In this document: one piece after another, positions 37,419-47,377 of the stretch
Layout of the letters: every line of letters starts with the position of its first letter
Position numbering within the stretch: position 1 is the first letter of the stretch
From: Wolbachia endosymbiont (group A) of Pogonocherus hispidulus
Lineage (GTDB): Bacteria > Pseudomonadota > Alphaproteobacteria > Rickettsiales > Anaplasmataceae
Direction: 5' to 3'
Assembly (NCBI RefSeq): GCF_964028195.1
Contig: NZ_OZ034750.1
Span: forward strand, 1,364,001-1,428,000
DNA: 64,000 nucleotides
Notes under the pieces: generated by a model
Database searches by the model: none
Seen by the model: only the letters and a program-made list of their open reading frames with translations
Told to the model about the DNA's origin: nothing
Translations under genes and position numbers: made by a program

Positions 37419-37568
37419 ATATCCTAATTTATATACATTATCTCTTAGTTTATTCCTTTCTTGAGATTATGTACAGGTTCTTAGCTATATTTCTAGCTGT
37501 AACTATAAATGTATGGATTTTTTATCGTGCCATGTTATAATTAACGTCTTGCTAAAAATTAAATATTG

Positions 37569-39038
37569 ATGAATGAACTAAAAAAGTTAAGTATTACACA
37601 AATGCATAACGGGCTCAAAAAAAGGAGTTTTTCCGCTGTTGAACTCGTGGAGGCGCACATCAGTGCGGTTGAAAATGAGAAATTAAATGCATTTATAACA
37701 AAAACCCCAGAGATAGCAATGAAAGCTGCTAAAGCTGCAGATAAACATTTCTCTAGGCAAAAGGATGATTTAATCTCGCCGCTCATGGGTATACCAGTTG
37801 GCATCAAAGATCTATTCTGTACAAAAGGAATAAAAACAACAGCATGCTCAAAAATGCTGGAAAATTTCGTTCCGACTTACGAATCTACGGTGTCTGACTT
37901 GCTTTTAAAAAGTGGAGCAGCCATGCTCGGTAAGCTTAATATGGATGAATTTGCTATGGGTTCTGCGAACACAAACAGCTATTTTGGCCCTGTTGAAAAT
38001 GTTTGGATTAGAGAAAGTGATGGGGAAAAAGTTGTTCCTGGTGGATCATCTGGTGGATCTGCAGCATCGGTTGCTGGATTTTTATGCGCTGGAGCGTTAG
38101 GGAGCGACACCGGTGGATCTGTACGCCAACCAGCAGCTTATTGTGGAGTAGTTGGAATAAAGCCAACTTATGGAAGATGCTCGCGTTTTGGTATGATTGC
38201 ATTTGCGAGTTCTCTGGATCAAGCAGGAGTCATTACTCGTTCTGTCTCTGATTCAGCATTAATGCTGGAAGCAATTTGTGGCTATGATAAAAAAGATTCA
38301 ATATCGAGCGAAAAGCCAGTGCCTAAATTTTCTAGCTTTATAAATGGTGATGTTAAGGGTAAGTGTATTGGTATACCAAAAGAATATAGGATGGATGGAA
38401 TTTCAGAGGAAATAGTTCATAATTGGGAAAGAGTTGCTTCCTATTTAAAAGAAAATGGCGCTGAAGTTGTTGACATCACTCTGCCACATACTAAATATGC
38501 AATACCAGTCTATTATTTAATCTGTTCTGCTGAAACTTCATCCAATCTTGCTCGTTACGATGGTGTGCGTTATGGATTAAGGGTTGATGCTGATACCCTT
38601 GAAGAAATGTATTCACTAACAAGAGCAGAAGGTTTTGGTAAAGAGGTGAAAAGAAGAATTTTAATTGGCGCTTATGCGCTTTCTTCAGGTCATTATAATG
38701 AATATTACGAAAAAGCGCAGTGCATTAGGGCATTAATCAGAAATGATTTTATAAAAGCGTTTGAAAAAATAGATTACATACTTGTGCCATCTGCTCCAAC
38801 AGAAGCTTTTGGCTTAAATGAAAAGCCAGATCCGCTAATTATGTGCATCAATGATGTGTTTACCGTGCCAGCAAGTCTGGCAGGATTGCCTGCTATTTCT
38901 GTTCCTGTTGGGCTTTCCAATGAGGGTTTACCACTTGCCTTGCAAGTGATTGGAAATTATTATGACGAAGCTGGAATATTAAATGTGGCAAGTGTGATAG
39001 AGCAAAATTGCGGCAGAATAATTAGACCTCTTGCATAA
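37569..39038 (+). CDS. gatA: glutamyl-tRNA(Gln) amidotransferase subunit A
   Basis: GatA releases ammonia from Gln for GatB to convert Glu-tRNA(Gln) to Gln-tRNA(Gln), and often also Asp-tRNA(Asn). The 489-aa amidase has the Ser-cisSer-Lys triad K80, S160 (in PGGSSGGSAAS) and S184 (in SDTGGSVRQPA). The ATG at 37569 is preferred over the TTG one codon upstream. Confidence 0.96.
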   Translation: MNELKKLSITQMHNGLKKRSFSAVELVEAHISAVENEKLNAFITKTPEIAMKAAKAADKHFSRQKDDLISPLMGIPVGIKDLFCTKGIKTTACSKMLENFVPTYESTVSDLLLKSGAAMLGKLNMDEFAMGSANTNSYFGPVENVWIRESDGEKVVPGGSSGGSAASVAGFLCAGALGSDTGGSVRQPAAYCGVVGIKPTYGRCSRFGMIAFASSLDQAGVITRSVSDSALMLEAICGYDKKDSISSEKPVPKFSSFINGDVKGKCIGIPKEYRMDGISEEIVHNWERVASYLKENGAEVVDITLPHTKYAIPVYYLICSAETSSNLARYDGVRYGLRVDADTLEEMYSLTRAEGFGKEVKRRILIGAYALSSGHYNEYYEKAQCIRALIRNDFIKAFEKIDYILVPSAPTEAFGLNEKPDPLIMCINDVFTVPASLAGLPAISVPVGLSNEGLPLALQVIGNYYDEAGILNVASVIEQNCGRIIRPLA

Positions 39039-39224
39039 TCTATTTTCTGATAGTAATTTTTGCATTAAAATTTGCTTATGCTTATCAACGTACTCTATGG
39101 TTCCATTTTTAGATGAATAGCAAAAACAGGGCATATTAATCTGTTTACAAAATTTTCGTGTAACAGTTCACACTTAATTAAACAGACTAAATTCTGTAAT
39201 TTTGGGATGTTGAAAAATTTACCT

Positions 39225-39700
39225 TACGTTGTCATTCCAGCGTGTGACGCATAACTGTACGAACATTGTGATTTGGGCCTACCAGAAGGGCAATGCCTCT
39301 TATCCAAGTACCCTCTTCTTGTCATTCCAGTGCTTGACACTGGGATCTAGTTCTCTTTACAAATTCACCAAAAGTGTTTCATTCTATAACGCAAAACCCA
39401 TATTCACAAAACCCAATGCATTACTTGCAGTTAAGTTTCCTAGATCCCAGTGTCACGCACTGGGATGACAAAAAAAGGAGCACTGGTTCACCTTATGACG
39501 GTGTCATCCTAATACCTTCCCCTGTCATCCCAGTGCGTGACACTGGGATCTCATTTTACTTTATGATGATGTTATGAAAGTAGCTGACACTGGGATCCAG
39601 AAGACTTAATTTCAACCAAATAATAAAGGCTAGATCCCAGTGTCACGCACTGGGATGACAGAAGAAGGTGCTGAGATGACAAAAAAAGGAGCACTGACCT
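39225..39700. repeat. palindromic repeat cluster with about 80-bp cores
   Basis: At least six palindromes of the CCCAGTGCGTGACACTGGGA family lie here. The core at about 39360-39440 (TTCACCAAAAGTGTTTCATT onward) is found inverted at 54.24-54.35 kb. The whole gap 39039-40581 has no credible gene apart from the IS fragment described below. Confidence 0.8.
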
Positions 39701-39712
39701 CTCTTGGGCTCT

Positions 39713-40196
39713 TTTAGCTATAAACATTAAGAAATTTACCAAGTGGAAAAAAAGGCAAAAGAAATCCTAGTCACTGTCTATTTTCTGTATTGGCGTTTTT
39801 TAAGTCTTAAATGCTGCAATTTAGCTGCTTTTAAGTGCAACTAACCTTAGCTTAAATGTTTAAGAAATTTACTAAGCAGAAAAAAAGGCAAAAGAAACCC
39901 CGTGGTAATTAGTGTTCACTCTCTAATCCTGCAAATTGGCGTACTATACTGTCTTAAACGACTTATAAGCGCGTTTCAGCTTATATAGGTAAAAACCCGA
40001 AAATTTTATAAAGACATAGAGTGCACATAGTGCAAAAAATTAAAAATAAGACGCCAACTACGTTGTTTTCTTGCTGTTTAATCTGCACAGATGAAGATAA
40101 CTGAATACCTTCAGTTTCATGATAAGAGGACTGGCAAAGCTTGTCAAGTAAGTTTTTTCGTTTCTATTCCCAATGTTATATGGTTATGCAAGAAGT
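39713..40196 (-). repeat. dispersed repeat of about 460 bp, copy 2
   Basis: This is the reverse complement of the 30.4-30.9 kb copy, including both internal units beginning at the ACGGGG-type motif. Its outer edge continues for about 40 bases that are shared with 17.07-17.15 kb, and it then runs directly into an IS256-type fragment. Confidence 0.75.
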
Positions 40197-40446
40197 CTAT
40201 TGATTACCGGTAGTAATTTGTCAGTAATACTTGATATCTCTGCTGCCGATATTTTGTGATCATAAATTTCCTCAACATGTGACGCTATATCTCTATAGCC
40301 CATACCACTGGCAAATGTGCTCAAAATCTTCGTTTCAAGCTCTGGATGTAAGTTTGTTTGCCTTTTTTTGACTCATGTCAAACCTCCATTTTTTATATCA
40401 ATTTATTACTTTTTTTTCGGTTTGACACGCTTTTTTGAACATTCCC
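40197..40446 (-). mobile_element. truncated, internally deleted IS256-type fragment
   Basis: Read on the minus strand it has a diverged left end (GGGAATGTTCAAAAAAGCG then TGTCAAACCG), the leader and start codon, and a deletion of about 300 bases just after the first codons. A transposase segment matching 17740-17895 of the complete element follows. It stops abruptly where the dispersed repeat begins. Confidence 0.8.
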
Positions 40447-40581
40447 TGGTCACGATTTTCATTAAAAGACAAATGTGAAGGATTAGAGTATCCACTTTAA
40501 CCTCTCTAAATTTGCTCACAATCTCTTAACTTGACGCGTATGACTCCCTACTTGGATGACAGATAGTAGTGCGAAAGCCTC

Positions 40582-41292
40582 TTACAACTTACTTTTAATT
40601 AGTCTAACCCATGCGTGCCAATCCCTCTCACCAAGATTGCTTTCAAAAGATAGGAGATCCTTTACAGCTTTTGAGCAAATTTCTTCACTTGGAATTGATA
40701 ACTCCCTATTCATTGCTAACGTTAAACATTGAGTTTTGCACGCTTGTTCTAAATGATACGTGTAAAACATTGCTTCTTGTATAGTCCGACCACACGTTAT
40801 AGATCCATGATTACGCATTAACATGACAAAATTTTCTTTCAGATCAGCTATTAACCTCTTTCCTTCTGTATTGCTAAGTGCTAGGGAATTATAATTATGG
40901 TAAGAGATTTTATTGTAAAAGTGCAGTACCCATTGACTTATAGGAAGCAGCCCATCTTTGAGAGAAGAAACCGCTACAATAGAAGGTGTATGCAAGTGAA
41001 AAATTGCTTGAATATCTTTCCTTGCTTGATAAACAAAACCATGAATTATATAGCCAGTTTTATTATATTGATATTCTGTACCCTCAATCACATTTCCATC
41101 TAGTGATACTCTCATCAATGAATTTTCATTCACTTCGTCAAAGCATATACCAAATGGGTAAATATAAAACGACTTTTGATCTTCAGAACGTACCGAGAGG
41201 TGAGTATATGTATGATCATCCAGTTTAAGGTAAGACAAAATCTGATAGGCATAGACTAGATCCCTTTTTACTTTGCTCTTTGTTAACAACAC
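40582..41292 (-). CDS. class II aldolase/adducin family protein
   Basis: The 236-aa protein has the fold markers of class II aldolases: the zinc ligands HLHTPS in the middle and the His of YHLEQAC later, plus [10 protein letters not shown]. The catalytic acid position near the phosphate site is less clear. Members include fuculose-phosphate aldolase and the actin-binding adducin head. The substrate cannot be told, and in an organism with little sugar metabolism it may be a non-metabolic adducin-like protein. Confidence 0.85.
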   Translation of the reverse strand: MLLTKSKVKRDLVYAYQILSYLKLDDHTYTHLSVRSEDQKSFYIYPFGICFDEVNENSLMRVSLDGNVIEGTEYQYNKTGYIIHGFVYQARKDIQAIFHLHTPSIVAVSSLKDGLLPISQWVLHFYNKISYHNYNSLALSNTEGKRLIADLKENFVMLMRNHGSITCGRTIQEAMFYTYHLEQACKTQCLTLAMNRELSIPSEEICSKAVKDLLSFESNLGERDWHAWVRLIKSKL

Positions 41293-41573
41293 AATCCTCT
41301 GTTAGAATCTTCTGAAGATTTATACACGAAAAAAAGGCTTGTAGTAAACTAATAAGTCTATGCCACTCTGTCTTGCTTTCTGAATACCAAACACTTTTGT
41401 GTTGTAGCTTGCTTAAAAATAGTTATCGTTATTATAGAGTTTATATACAGAATTTATGTTTCTAAATTACATAATATCTTAACTATAAAAATAATTTTCT
41501 ATATAATATTTCATATGTTTTAAAGCTTTATTTTTATGTTATTATAAATGTAAGTTTCAAGATTGAAAATAAT

Positions 41574-42197
41574 ATGGTAAGTATTAACACAAAAAAACAG
41601 CCAGCAGGATTTTTCATATATCTCTCTGGTCTTCCAGGAAGTGGTAAACTTTCCACAGCAATAGAATTATCCAATATGATAGACGCATTAATTGTAAATA
41701 GTAAGTTCTATAACAATGTTCAAATTTGCTCTATATACAATGGTGTCTTTGAACGTGATCAAATACCTAAAGAAGTTCAAGATAGAATATATGGCATTAT
41801 GCAAATTATGCTTCAGGTAATAGAAAATTATCCAATTCACTCAAAAAATTACATATTTATTGATGAGTTGATGGAAAATAATGACCAGAACATGAGGATG
41901 TATGATTCAATAGTAAGGCTTAGTAAAAAAATGAACACAGAAATCCTTCCTGTGGTACTTAGGTGTGATCTACCGACATTACAAAAGCGTATTGCATTAA
42001 AAAGGCAAAGAAAAAATAGGAAGGTGACTAATGTAAATAGCATGATAGAGCAATTTAGGATTAACAATTTATTTATACCACCGAGTGCCATAGAGATAGA
42101 AAATTCAGATATGAGTATAAAAGAAGTAGCTCAAGAGATAGTAAACCAGATGCACAGGCTTAGCCACATTGCATGTACGCGAAAGAATAGTCTATAA
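41574..42197 (+). CDS. P-loop kinase-like protein
   Basis: The 207-aa protein has a P-loop GLPGSGKLS (19-27) in which Leu replaces the usual Ser/Thr after Lys. A Walker B-like YIFIDELMEN follows, and VVLRCDLPTLQKRI resembles a lid region of AAA_33/nucleoside-kinase-type proteins. The substrate is unknown. Its 3' end overlaps that of tsaB by six bases (convergent). The gap on the left (41293-41573) is AT-rich with no visible feature. Confidence 0.7.
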   Translation: MVSINTKKQPAGFFIYLSGLPGSGKLSTAIELSNMIDALIVNSKFYNNVQICSIYNGVFERDQIPKEVQDRIYGIMQIMLQVIENYPIHSKNYIFIDELMENNDQNMRMYDSIVRLSKKMNTEILPVVLRCDLPTLQKRIALKRQRKNRKVTNVNSMIEQFRINNLFIPPSAIEIENSDMSIKEVAQEIVNQMHRLSHIACTRKNSL

Positions 42198-42794
42198 TGA
42201 TTTCATATACTGAGGCTCATTTAAATATAGAGCCTCAACTTCATTTAATTTTTGCTTGTTCTTCAGTCTATAATGAACCAATAGTCCTGCATGGCTAGCA
42301 TTTAAATTGCAATCCATATGTGTAATGCAGTCACTGCTTGTAGCGTGACACTTGGATCCAGGGTCACGTGCTGCAGTTGGACCAGATAGCGGCAATAAAT
42401 TGAAATCAAATAACTGCGTATAAAACCCTTGAGCATTTTTGATTATAGCTCTGATATTTTTTTTGCTATTCGTACAAAGCAAAGATATTGTGTAAGCTTG
42501 AACTTCCAGCGCATTAACTCCGTATAATGGCTTATTTGTAGCAAGATTTATACCTTGTGCTGCTGATATACCAACTCTAATTCCAGTGAAACTTCCTGGT
42601 CCAACTACTACCGCTAAATGATCTATTTTATCATAATTATAATTGTGCTTATCAAACAAAGTATTCAGAATTTGAAAAAATGATTCTGCATGATTGTTGC
42701 TGGCGGAATTGCGCTCTACAAAACAATTACCATCATAATCAACTATTGCTATTGAACTACCAGTACCTACAGTATCAATCGCTAAAATAGACAT
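42192..42794 (-). CDS. tsaB: tRNA t6A synthesis protein TsaB with repeat insertion
   Basis: TsaB partners TsaD in threonylcarbamoyladenosine formation on tRNAs. The 200-aa protein has the ASKHA-type start LAIDTVGTGSSIAI and the conserved VVGPGSFTGIRVG segment. Around residues 139-158 a stretch with GPTAARDPGSKCHATSS is read from a palindromic repeat (42321-42380) and is foreign to the family. The C-terminus after it is weakly conserved. The start codon overlaps the stop of the transporter gene by one base. Confidence 0.88.
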   Translation of the reverse strand: MSILAIDTVGTGSSIAIVDYDGNCFVERNSASNNHAESFFQILNTLFDKHNYNYDKIDHLAVVVGPGSFTGIRVGISAAQGINLATNKPLYGVNALEVQAYTISLLCTNSKKNIRAIIKNAQGFYTQLFDFNLLPLSGPTAARDPGSKCHATSSDCITHMDCNLNASHAGLLVHYRLKNKQKLNEVEALYLNEPQYMKSL

Positions 42795-43939
42795 TACTTA
42801 AGCTTATCATAGAGTTTTGTAAACATCATAGTAAAGGCACCATTACCCATAACATTTGCTGAAGTGATTATTGGGTCAAACACTATATACAAGGCTGTGA
42901 TTAACGAAAGCATTTCTGGAGAGAATTTGAGATATTTCTCAAGAATAGGTAGCATTACCATAATTCCTCCTGCCGGCACTGCAACGATAGCAAATTTAAA
43001 TAACAAAAAATAGAGAAGGAAAGTTACATAGTCTGTTGTGCACAATGAATAACCGGAGGCAATTATCATTGATAATATTATGATAAAAAAGCAATCACCT
43101 ACTAAATGAAAGCTAGCAGTTATTGGTATAACAGACGATGCTATGTCAGGTTGCTTTACATTTTTTTTGCTTCCTTCAAGAGTAAGCGGCATAGTTGCAT
43201 TACTAGACATTGTGCTCATTGCAGTAATAAATGCCGGTATCATATTGCCTATGCTAGCTATCCAGCTTGTGATCTTGAATGAATTTGCTGCTCCATATAA
43301 GAGGAAAACATAAAGGTAGGTTGCAGATGCTATAATAATGAAAATTATTGAGTAATCCTTAAATATTATAGATAAAACTTGATCATGTTGCATTTTTAAA
43401 GCAAGCCCAAGTACAAATATTGGAATAATCGGCATCAAAAATGCCTTCAAAATGAAGAGAGTTAAATCTAACATTTTGTGCGAGAGCTCTTTGCCTTTCT
43501 TGGGTAGCAGAATGGACACTACTATGCTGGACACAAATCCACAAGCAAGAGCATGAAAGTTAGAAAGGAGTAGCGGTAGCTTAAACGACCACAAAGGAGC
43601 AATTGTTTCTTCATACTTTATATCTTGTATTGAATAAGTGTTTTGTAGGATAAAATGCCCAACCGAATAAGCTATTAAACTTGAAGCCAGATTCGATAAG
43701 AAGATCATTATAATAAGTAACAATATGAACTTTATAGCTGACTGCTTAAGATTGTTAACACTGCTAAAGATTAACGCAAAAATAATAAAAGGCATTATAA
43801 ATAGCAAAACCTCTTTTATACTCAGGCTCGTTGAGTACAAGAAGGTTTTTGCTTCCATTGGAACTAAATGACCAAAGAATGCAACTGAAGTGATGACAGC
43901 AAGTAAGATTAATAGTTGTAGCACGTTCTTGTATACCAA
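42794..43939 (-). CDS. dicarboxylate/amino acid:cation symporter family transporter
   Basis: The 381-aa protein has eight or more hydrophobic segments. The DAACS hallmark region AFITAMSTMSSNATMPLTLE corresponds to the Ser-rich re-entrant loop, and AVPAGGIMVMLPIL and a late DPIITSANVMGN follow as in GltP-type carriers. These import glutamate, aspartate or C4-dicarboxylates with Na+ or H+, likely nutrients from the host. The substrate is not certain. It is followed by tsaB with a one-base overlap. Confidence 0.88.
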   Translation of the reverse strand: MVYKNVLQLLILLAVITSVAFFGHLVPMEAKTFLYSTSLSIKEVLLFIMPFIIFALIFSSVNNLKQSAIKFILLLIIMIFLSNLASSLIAYSVGHFILQNTYSIQDIKYEETIAPLWSFKLPLLLSNFHALACGFVSSIVVSILLPKKGKELSHKMLDLTLFILKAFLMPIIPIFVLGLALKMQHDQVLSIIFKDYSIIFIIIASATYLYVFLLYGAANSFKITSWIASIGNMIPAFITAMSTMSSNATMPLTLEGSKKNVKQPDIASSVIPITASFHLVGDCFFIIILSMIIASGYSLCTTDYVTFLLYFLLFKFAIVAVPAGGIMVMLPILEKYLKFSPEMLSLITALYIVFDPIITSANVMGNGAFTMMFTKLYDKLK

Positions 43940-44034
43940 TGTCCTATGGACATATATATGGTAAGTTAGTTGTTAAGTAAAGCAAAACTGTCTAAACTGC
44001 TGTGGAACACTATGAAAAACCAGCTGCTTTTGCT

Positions 44035-44255
44035 ACTCTAGTGCATACCGCACGAATATTGTCTATCAGATCCCAGTGCCCTCTTCTTGTCATTCCAGTG
44101 TCAAGCACTGGAATGACATCGCTTATTATGTAACATTGTATCATATTACAACGTTCGTACAGTTGTGTATCAAGCTACTTGGATGACACCCTTCTCTGGC
44201 GAAAATTGCCCTTAAATTGCAATACTTGTACAGTACGCGCTGGAATGACAAAGAA
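44035..44255. repeat. palindromic repeats
   Basis: A CATTCCAGTGTCAAGCACTG palindrome at about 44094-44116 and weaker units on both sides occupy the gap between the transporter and nrdB. Parts resemble 60-100 bases found near 900 and 54.37 kb (TTGCCCTTAAATTGCAATAC type). No gene is seen. Confidence 0.7.
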
Positions 44256-44270
44256 GAGTGAAATTAGCAC

Positions 44271-45260
44271 TCACTTATTATTCGTGTCGTTTTCAGTAAA
44301 AGCCTCTTCCCATGTGCCTTGAGTTGCTGCGCGGCTATACTCTGTTACTCTATTTTCAAAGAAATTCGTATGTTCCACGCCATTTAGTATTTCATCGAGC
44401 CATGGAATAGGATTATCATTGACATCATATATGGACTCAAGACCTAATTGCATTAACCGTCTGTTTGCTACGTAGCGTATGTAATTGCGCACTTCTTCTG
44501 CGGATAGTCCTTCAACATCTCCGAAATCAAAAGCAAGCTTTATAAATTCATCTTCAAGTTCAACGATAGTGCGGCATGCAGAGTATAATTCCTCTTTAAA
44601 TTCTTCGTCCCAAATTTCATTATTCTCTTTAATAAATGTATTAAATAACATAATAATTGAATTGGTGTGCAAAGTTTCATCACGGGCTGACCAGGCGATT
44701 ATCTGCCCCATTCCTTTCATTTTTCCAAAGCGTTGGAAATTGAGCAAAATTGCAAACGATGCGAATAACTGCAACCCCTCGGTAAATGCACCAAACACCG
44801 CTAGAGTTTTAGCTACATGTTTTTTATCGTGTTTTTTACTTTCCTCAAATTCTAGCATGTACTCATACTTCTTTCTCATAGCATCATACTTTAAGAATGC
44901 TTGATACTCGCTTTCTGGCATGCCAATTGTGTCTAAAAGATAAGAATAAGCTGCAATGTGTATGGTTTCCATATTGGAAAAGCTTGCAAGCATCATGCAT
45001 ATTTCTGTTGGCTTAAATATATTTGAATAATGCCTCATGTAGCAGTTATTTACTTCAATGTCCGCTTGAGTAAAGAATCTAAAAATCTGAGTTAGTAGAT
45101 TTTTCTCTACGTTTGAAAGTTTAGTTTTCCAATCCTTCACGTCATCAGCAAGCGGAACTTCCTCAGGTATCCAATGGATTCTTTGTTGCTGCAGCCACGC
45201 ATCATACGCCCAAGGGTAATTAAAAGGTTTGTATATTGGATCTGCTTCTAACAATGACAT
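44271..45260 (-). CDS. nrdB: ribonucleotide reductase class I beta subunit
   Basis: NrdB houses the di-iron tyrosyl radical that starts deoxyribonucleotide formation by NrdA. The 329-aa protein shows metal-ligand segments FTQADIEVNN, SNMETIHIAAY (E98, H101, with Y105 at the radical position) and SARDETLHTNS. The spacing E-3-H-4-Y equals that in E. coli NrdB. The C-terminus ends in an acidic tail as expected for docking to NrdA. Confidence 0.95.
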   Translation of the reverse strand: MSLLEADPIYKPFNYPWAYDAWLQQQRIHWIPEEVPLADDVKDWKTKLSNVEKNLLTQIFRFFTQADIEVNNCYMRHYSNIFKPTEICMMLASFSNMETIHIAAYSYLLDTIGMPESEYQAFLKYDAMRKKYEYMLEFEESKKHDKKHVAKTLAVFGAFTEGLQLFASFAILLNFQRFGKMKGMGQIIAWSARDETLHTNSIIMLFNTFIKENNEIWDEEFKEELYSACRTIVELEDEFIKLAFDFGDVEGLSAEEVRNYIRYVANRRLMQLGLESIYDVNDNPIPWLDEILNGVEHTNFFENRVTEYSRAATQGTWEEAFTENDTNNK

Positions 45261-45390
45261 AAGACACCTATTATTTTCTAAAGTAAATATTATATTAAGT
45301 GATATTGAGAACTAGTCAATTTAACTTTTTGAAATTTGACGTCAGGTAATTTATTAGTGTATTATAGCTTCAAGTAATTTATCAACAGAA

Positions 45391-45729
45391 ATGCGAGTAT
45401 TAATATCTTTTATTTTATTATTTACAGTGAGCTGCACACACACTATTCACAACCATGGAGCTCCTGGCATTAGTGTTGAATTGTGGAGCAAGATAAAAGT
45501 AGGTGACGATAAAGAAAAAGTGGTTCACACTTTAGGATCACCAATATTAGTATCAAAGTTCGATGGCAATGTTTGGTATTATGTCTCATATAAAATTAAA
45601 CAAGCTAACTTCTTAGGAAAAAGGAAGTATAGCAGTAAGTCTCTGCAAATTTCATTCGATCAGAACGGTAAAGTTGCAGATACAAAAGAAACTGACATCT
45701 CAGAGAGATCTTTGGCTGTTCCTGATTGA
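45391..45729 (+). CDS. bamE: outer membrane assembly lipoprotein BamE-like
   Basis: The 112-aa protein has a lipoprotein signal with Cys15 (LLFTVSC). The SmpA/OmlA fold segments are WSKIKVGDDKEKVVHTLGSPI followed by WYYVSYK. BamE helps the BAM complex insert outer membrane proteins. Sequence similarity is by pattern only, but length, lipobox and motif order fit well. The 3' flank carries one palindromic repeat. Confidence 0.85.
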   Translation: MRVLISFILLFTVSCTHTIHNHGAPGISVELWSKIKVGDDKEKVVHTLGSPILVSKFDGNVWYYVSYKIKQANFLGKRKYSSKSLQISFDQNGKVADTKETDISERSLAVPD

Positions 45730-45747
45730 AAATCTGCTCAAATCTCT

Positions 45748-45806
45748 CTACGTCATACCGCCGCGGTATCTCAGCATAGATTCCGCTAACAAGCAGCGGA
45801 ATGACG
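45748..45806. repeat. single palindromic repeat
   Basis: A copy of the ATACCGCCGCGGTATCTCA plus ATTCCGCTAACAAGCAGCGG type lies between two convergent genes. Confidence 0.8.
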
Positions 45807-45833
45807 GCTTATTAAATTATGGAATTACTTTAG

Positions 45834-46463
45834 CTATAGAATAAAGTCTAGTGTTACTTCACGCCAAATGTGGTGGTGCTGAGTAGGCAAGCCGGTCAAT
45901 GGGCTACATTTATATACTGCACGCATTGCGTTATCTGCTATCGACCTGAAAAGTGGATTATTTCGATAGGAATCACTGTCTGCTACATCGGCCATAATTA
46001 TCTCGCCTTGACTGGATAATAATAAGTTAATTTTTATATTAAAATTTTCTTTGTAAGCTATGCTTTCAGGAATGCTCCAGCATTTTGTAAGTTTGTCTCT
46101 TATAGAGTTAATAATTTCTGTTACAACTAATTCATCCTTTTTACTCTCAACGCTTTTTTCGTTTCCTATTTCATTTTTTGCCTCTCTAACATCCCTTCTT
46201 AGTTTCTTCCCTACACTTTTTTTTCTTTTTGGAACTGGAATGAATTCTTTACCCTCGTTAATAATGACTTCTTCTTGCATTTCGATAATTTGCCTCGGTT
46301 GTGCTGTTTTTTTCACAACAGTGTACTCAACTGTTTCTTTTTTCCTTTGTGGTATAGGAACAACTGACGTATCATTCGTTTGGGCTTTTGTTGAAGGTAA
46401 CGAAAAAAGCAGAAAACAACATAAAGATAAAAAAAGAATGTAATTAGAATAGAAAAAACGCAT
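45834..46463 (-). CDS. TolA-like envelope protein
   Basis: The 209-aa protein has a signal peptide or anchor at residues 8-27. A Lys/Glu-rich middle with two PIPQRKK/PVPKRKK motifs follows. The C-terminal domain (about 115-209) resembles TolA domain III: IRDKLTKCWSIPESIAYKENFNIKI, SSQGEIIMADVADS, and NAMRAVYKCSPLTGLP, with its paired cysteines. TolA links inner and outer membranes in the Tol-Pal system. It is shorter than enterobacterial TolA, as is usual in Rickettsiales. Confidence 0.8.
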   Translation of the reverse strand: MRFFYSNYILFLSLCCFLLFSLPSTKAQTNDTSVVPIPQRKKETVEYTVVKKTAQPRQIIEMQEEVIINEGKEFIPVPKRKKSVGKKLRRDVREAKNEIGNEKSVESKKDELVVTEIINSIRDKLTKCWSIPESIAYKENFNIKINLLLSSQGEIIMADVADSDSYRNNPLFRSIADNAMRAVYKCSPLTGLPTQHHHIWREVTLDFIL

Positions 46464-46635
46464 ATGTTAAGCAGCTTGTTTTACTGGTTTAAAGCTAATA
46501 TTGCACATAAAGTCAATATATTTTAGTTGATGGACGAGTTTGAAGTAAATAAGGAATCCCTTCAAAGTTGCAGGCAAGCGAAAGATTGTCTTCTCGACAG
46601 ACAAAGGAATTGTATAATGGATTAAAAGGAACCGT

Positions 46636-47124
46636 ATGACAAAAATTATAGCAAAAGAATATACAGAATTTTTAGAGCAGTTGAAAGAACATATCGCTAC
46701 TAGTCGTTATAAAGCAGCACTTGCAGTAAATAGTAAGCTTATTTTGCTTTACCACCATATTGGTACAGAGATCCTAAAACGCCAAAAAGAACATGCCTGG
46801 GGAGCTAAGGTAATTGATCAATTAAGTAAGGATTTGAGAAGTACATTTCCAGAAATGAAAGGCTTTAGCACGAGAAATCTGAAGTATATGCGTAAGTTTG
46901 CCGAAGAATATCCTGATGTTGAATTTGTGCAGGAGCCTCTTGCACAATTAACTTGGTATCACAATATCACTCTTTTGGAAAAAATAGAAAGTCATGAAAT
47001 AAGATTATTTTATGTAAAAAAAGCTATTGAGCATGGCTGGTCACGTAACATTATGGTTATGCAGATAGAGCTTGGACTACATAAACGTCAAGGGAAAGCT
47101 ATTACTAACTTGTTGTCTAAGTGA
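46636..47124 (+). pseudogene. DUF1016 (YhcG-like) protein, cut by a group II intron
   Basis: The 162-aa frame is the N-terminal domain of DUF1016 proteins: SRYKAALAVNSKLILLYHHIG, WGAKVIDQLSKDLRSTFPEMKGFSTRNLKYMRKF in overlapping parts, and LAQLTWYHNITLLEK. The C-terminal PDDEXK-type nuclease half of the family is missing. Family sequence stops at KAITNLL, exactly where the 3' end of an antisense group II intron begins (about 47115). The last codons are intron sequence. AAAGGAA precedes the start. The other half of the gene was not found downstream. Confidence 0.8.
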
Positions 47125-47158
47125 AGAAGGTCGCCCTTCCTCACTCGACTTCAAAACC

Positions 47159-47373
47159 TTACTATTACCCACAAATATAAATGTTTGTTGCATAGCTCTT
47201 AATGGCATAACTTTTGCTTGAAATAACTGTTTATATGGTGCAATTTACAGCTTTTAGTTGCTAAAATTATAACTCTTAGTTTAATAATTTTAATCCAATA
47301 AGCTTTCAGGTTAATAAAATTAAATTATTTGAGTAAATACAATACTATGTTTTTATTTGTGGGTAATAGTAAG
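47159..47373. mobile_element. MITE-like element of 215 bp
   Basis: Inverted ends of about 19 bp, TTACTATTACCCACAAATA and TATTTGTGGGTAATAGTAA, bound AT-rich DNA with no coding frame. CTTCAAAACC stands on both sides (47149-47158 and 47374-47383) as a direct target duplication. Removing the element rejoins domains V and VI of intron 1. Confidence 0.85.
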
Positions 47374-47377
47374 CTTC

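Larger units (their letters stand above)
36641..37481. mobile_element. complete IS5-family (IS427-type) insertion sequence
   Basis: The 841-bp element has imperfect inverted ends, AGAGCCTGTTCATAATCT and AGAACCTGTACATAATCT (16 of 18 match). TA flanks it on both sides, the usual target of this group. Two overlapping frames on the minus strand make the transposase. It looks intact. Confidence 0.88.

Noticed and set aside
39225..39700. Regular repeats that might be a CRISPR array
   Set aside because: The units are palindromes of varying length in both orientations with uneven gaps and shared cores, and no cas gene is in the window.
46530..46625. 32-codon frame upstream of the DUF1016 gene as an antitoxin-like gene
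   Set aside because: No ribosome binding site or family likeness; too short to support.
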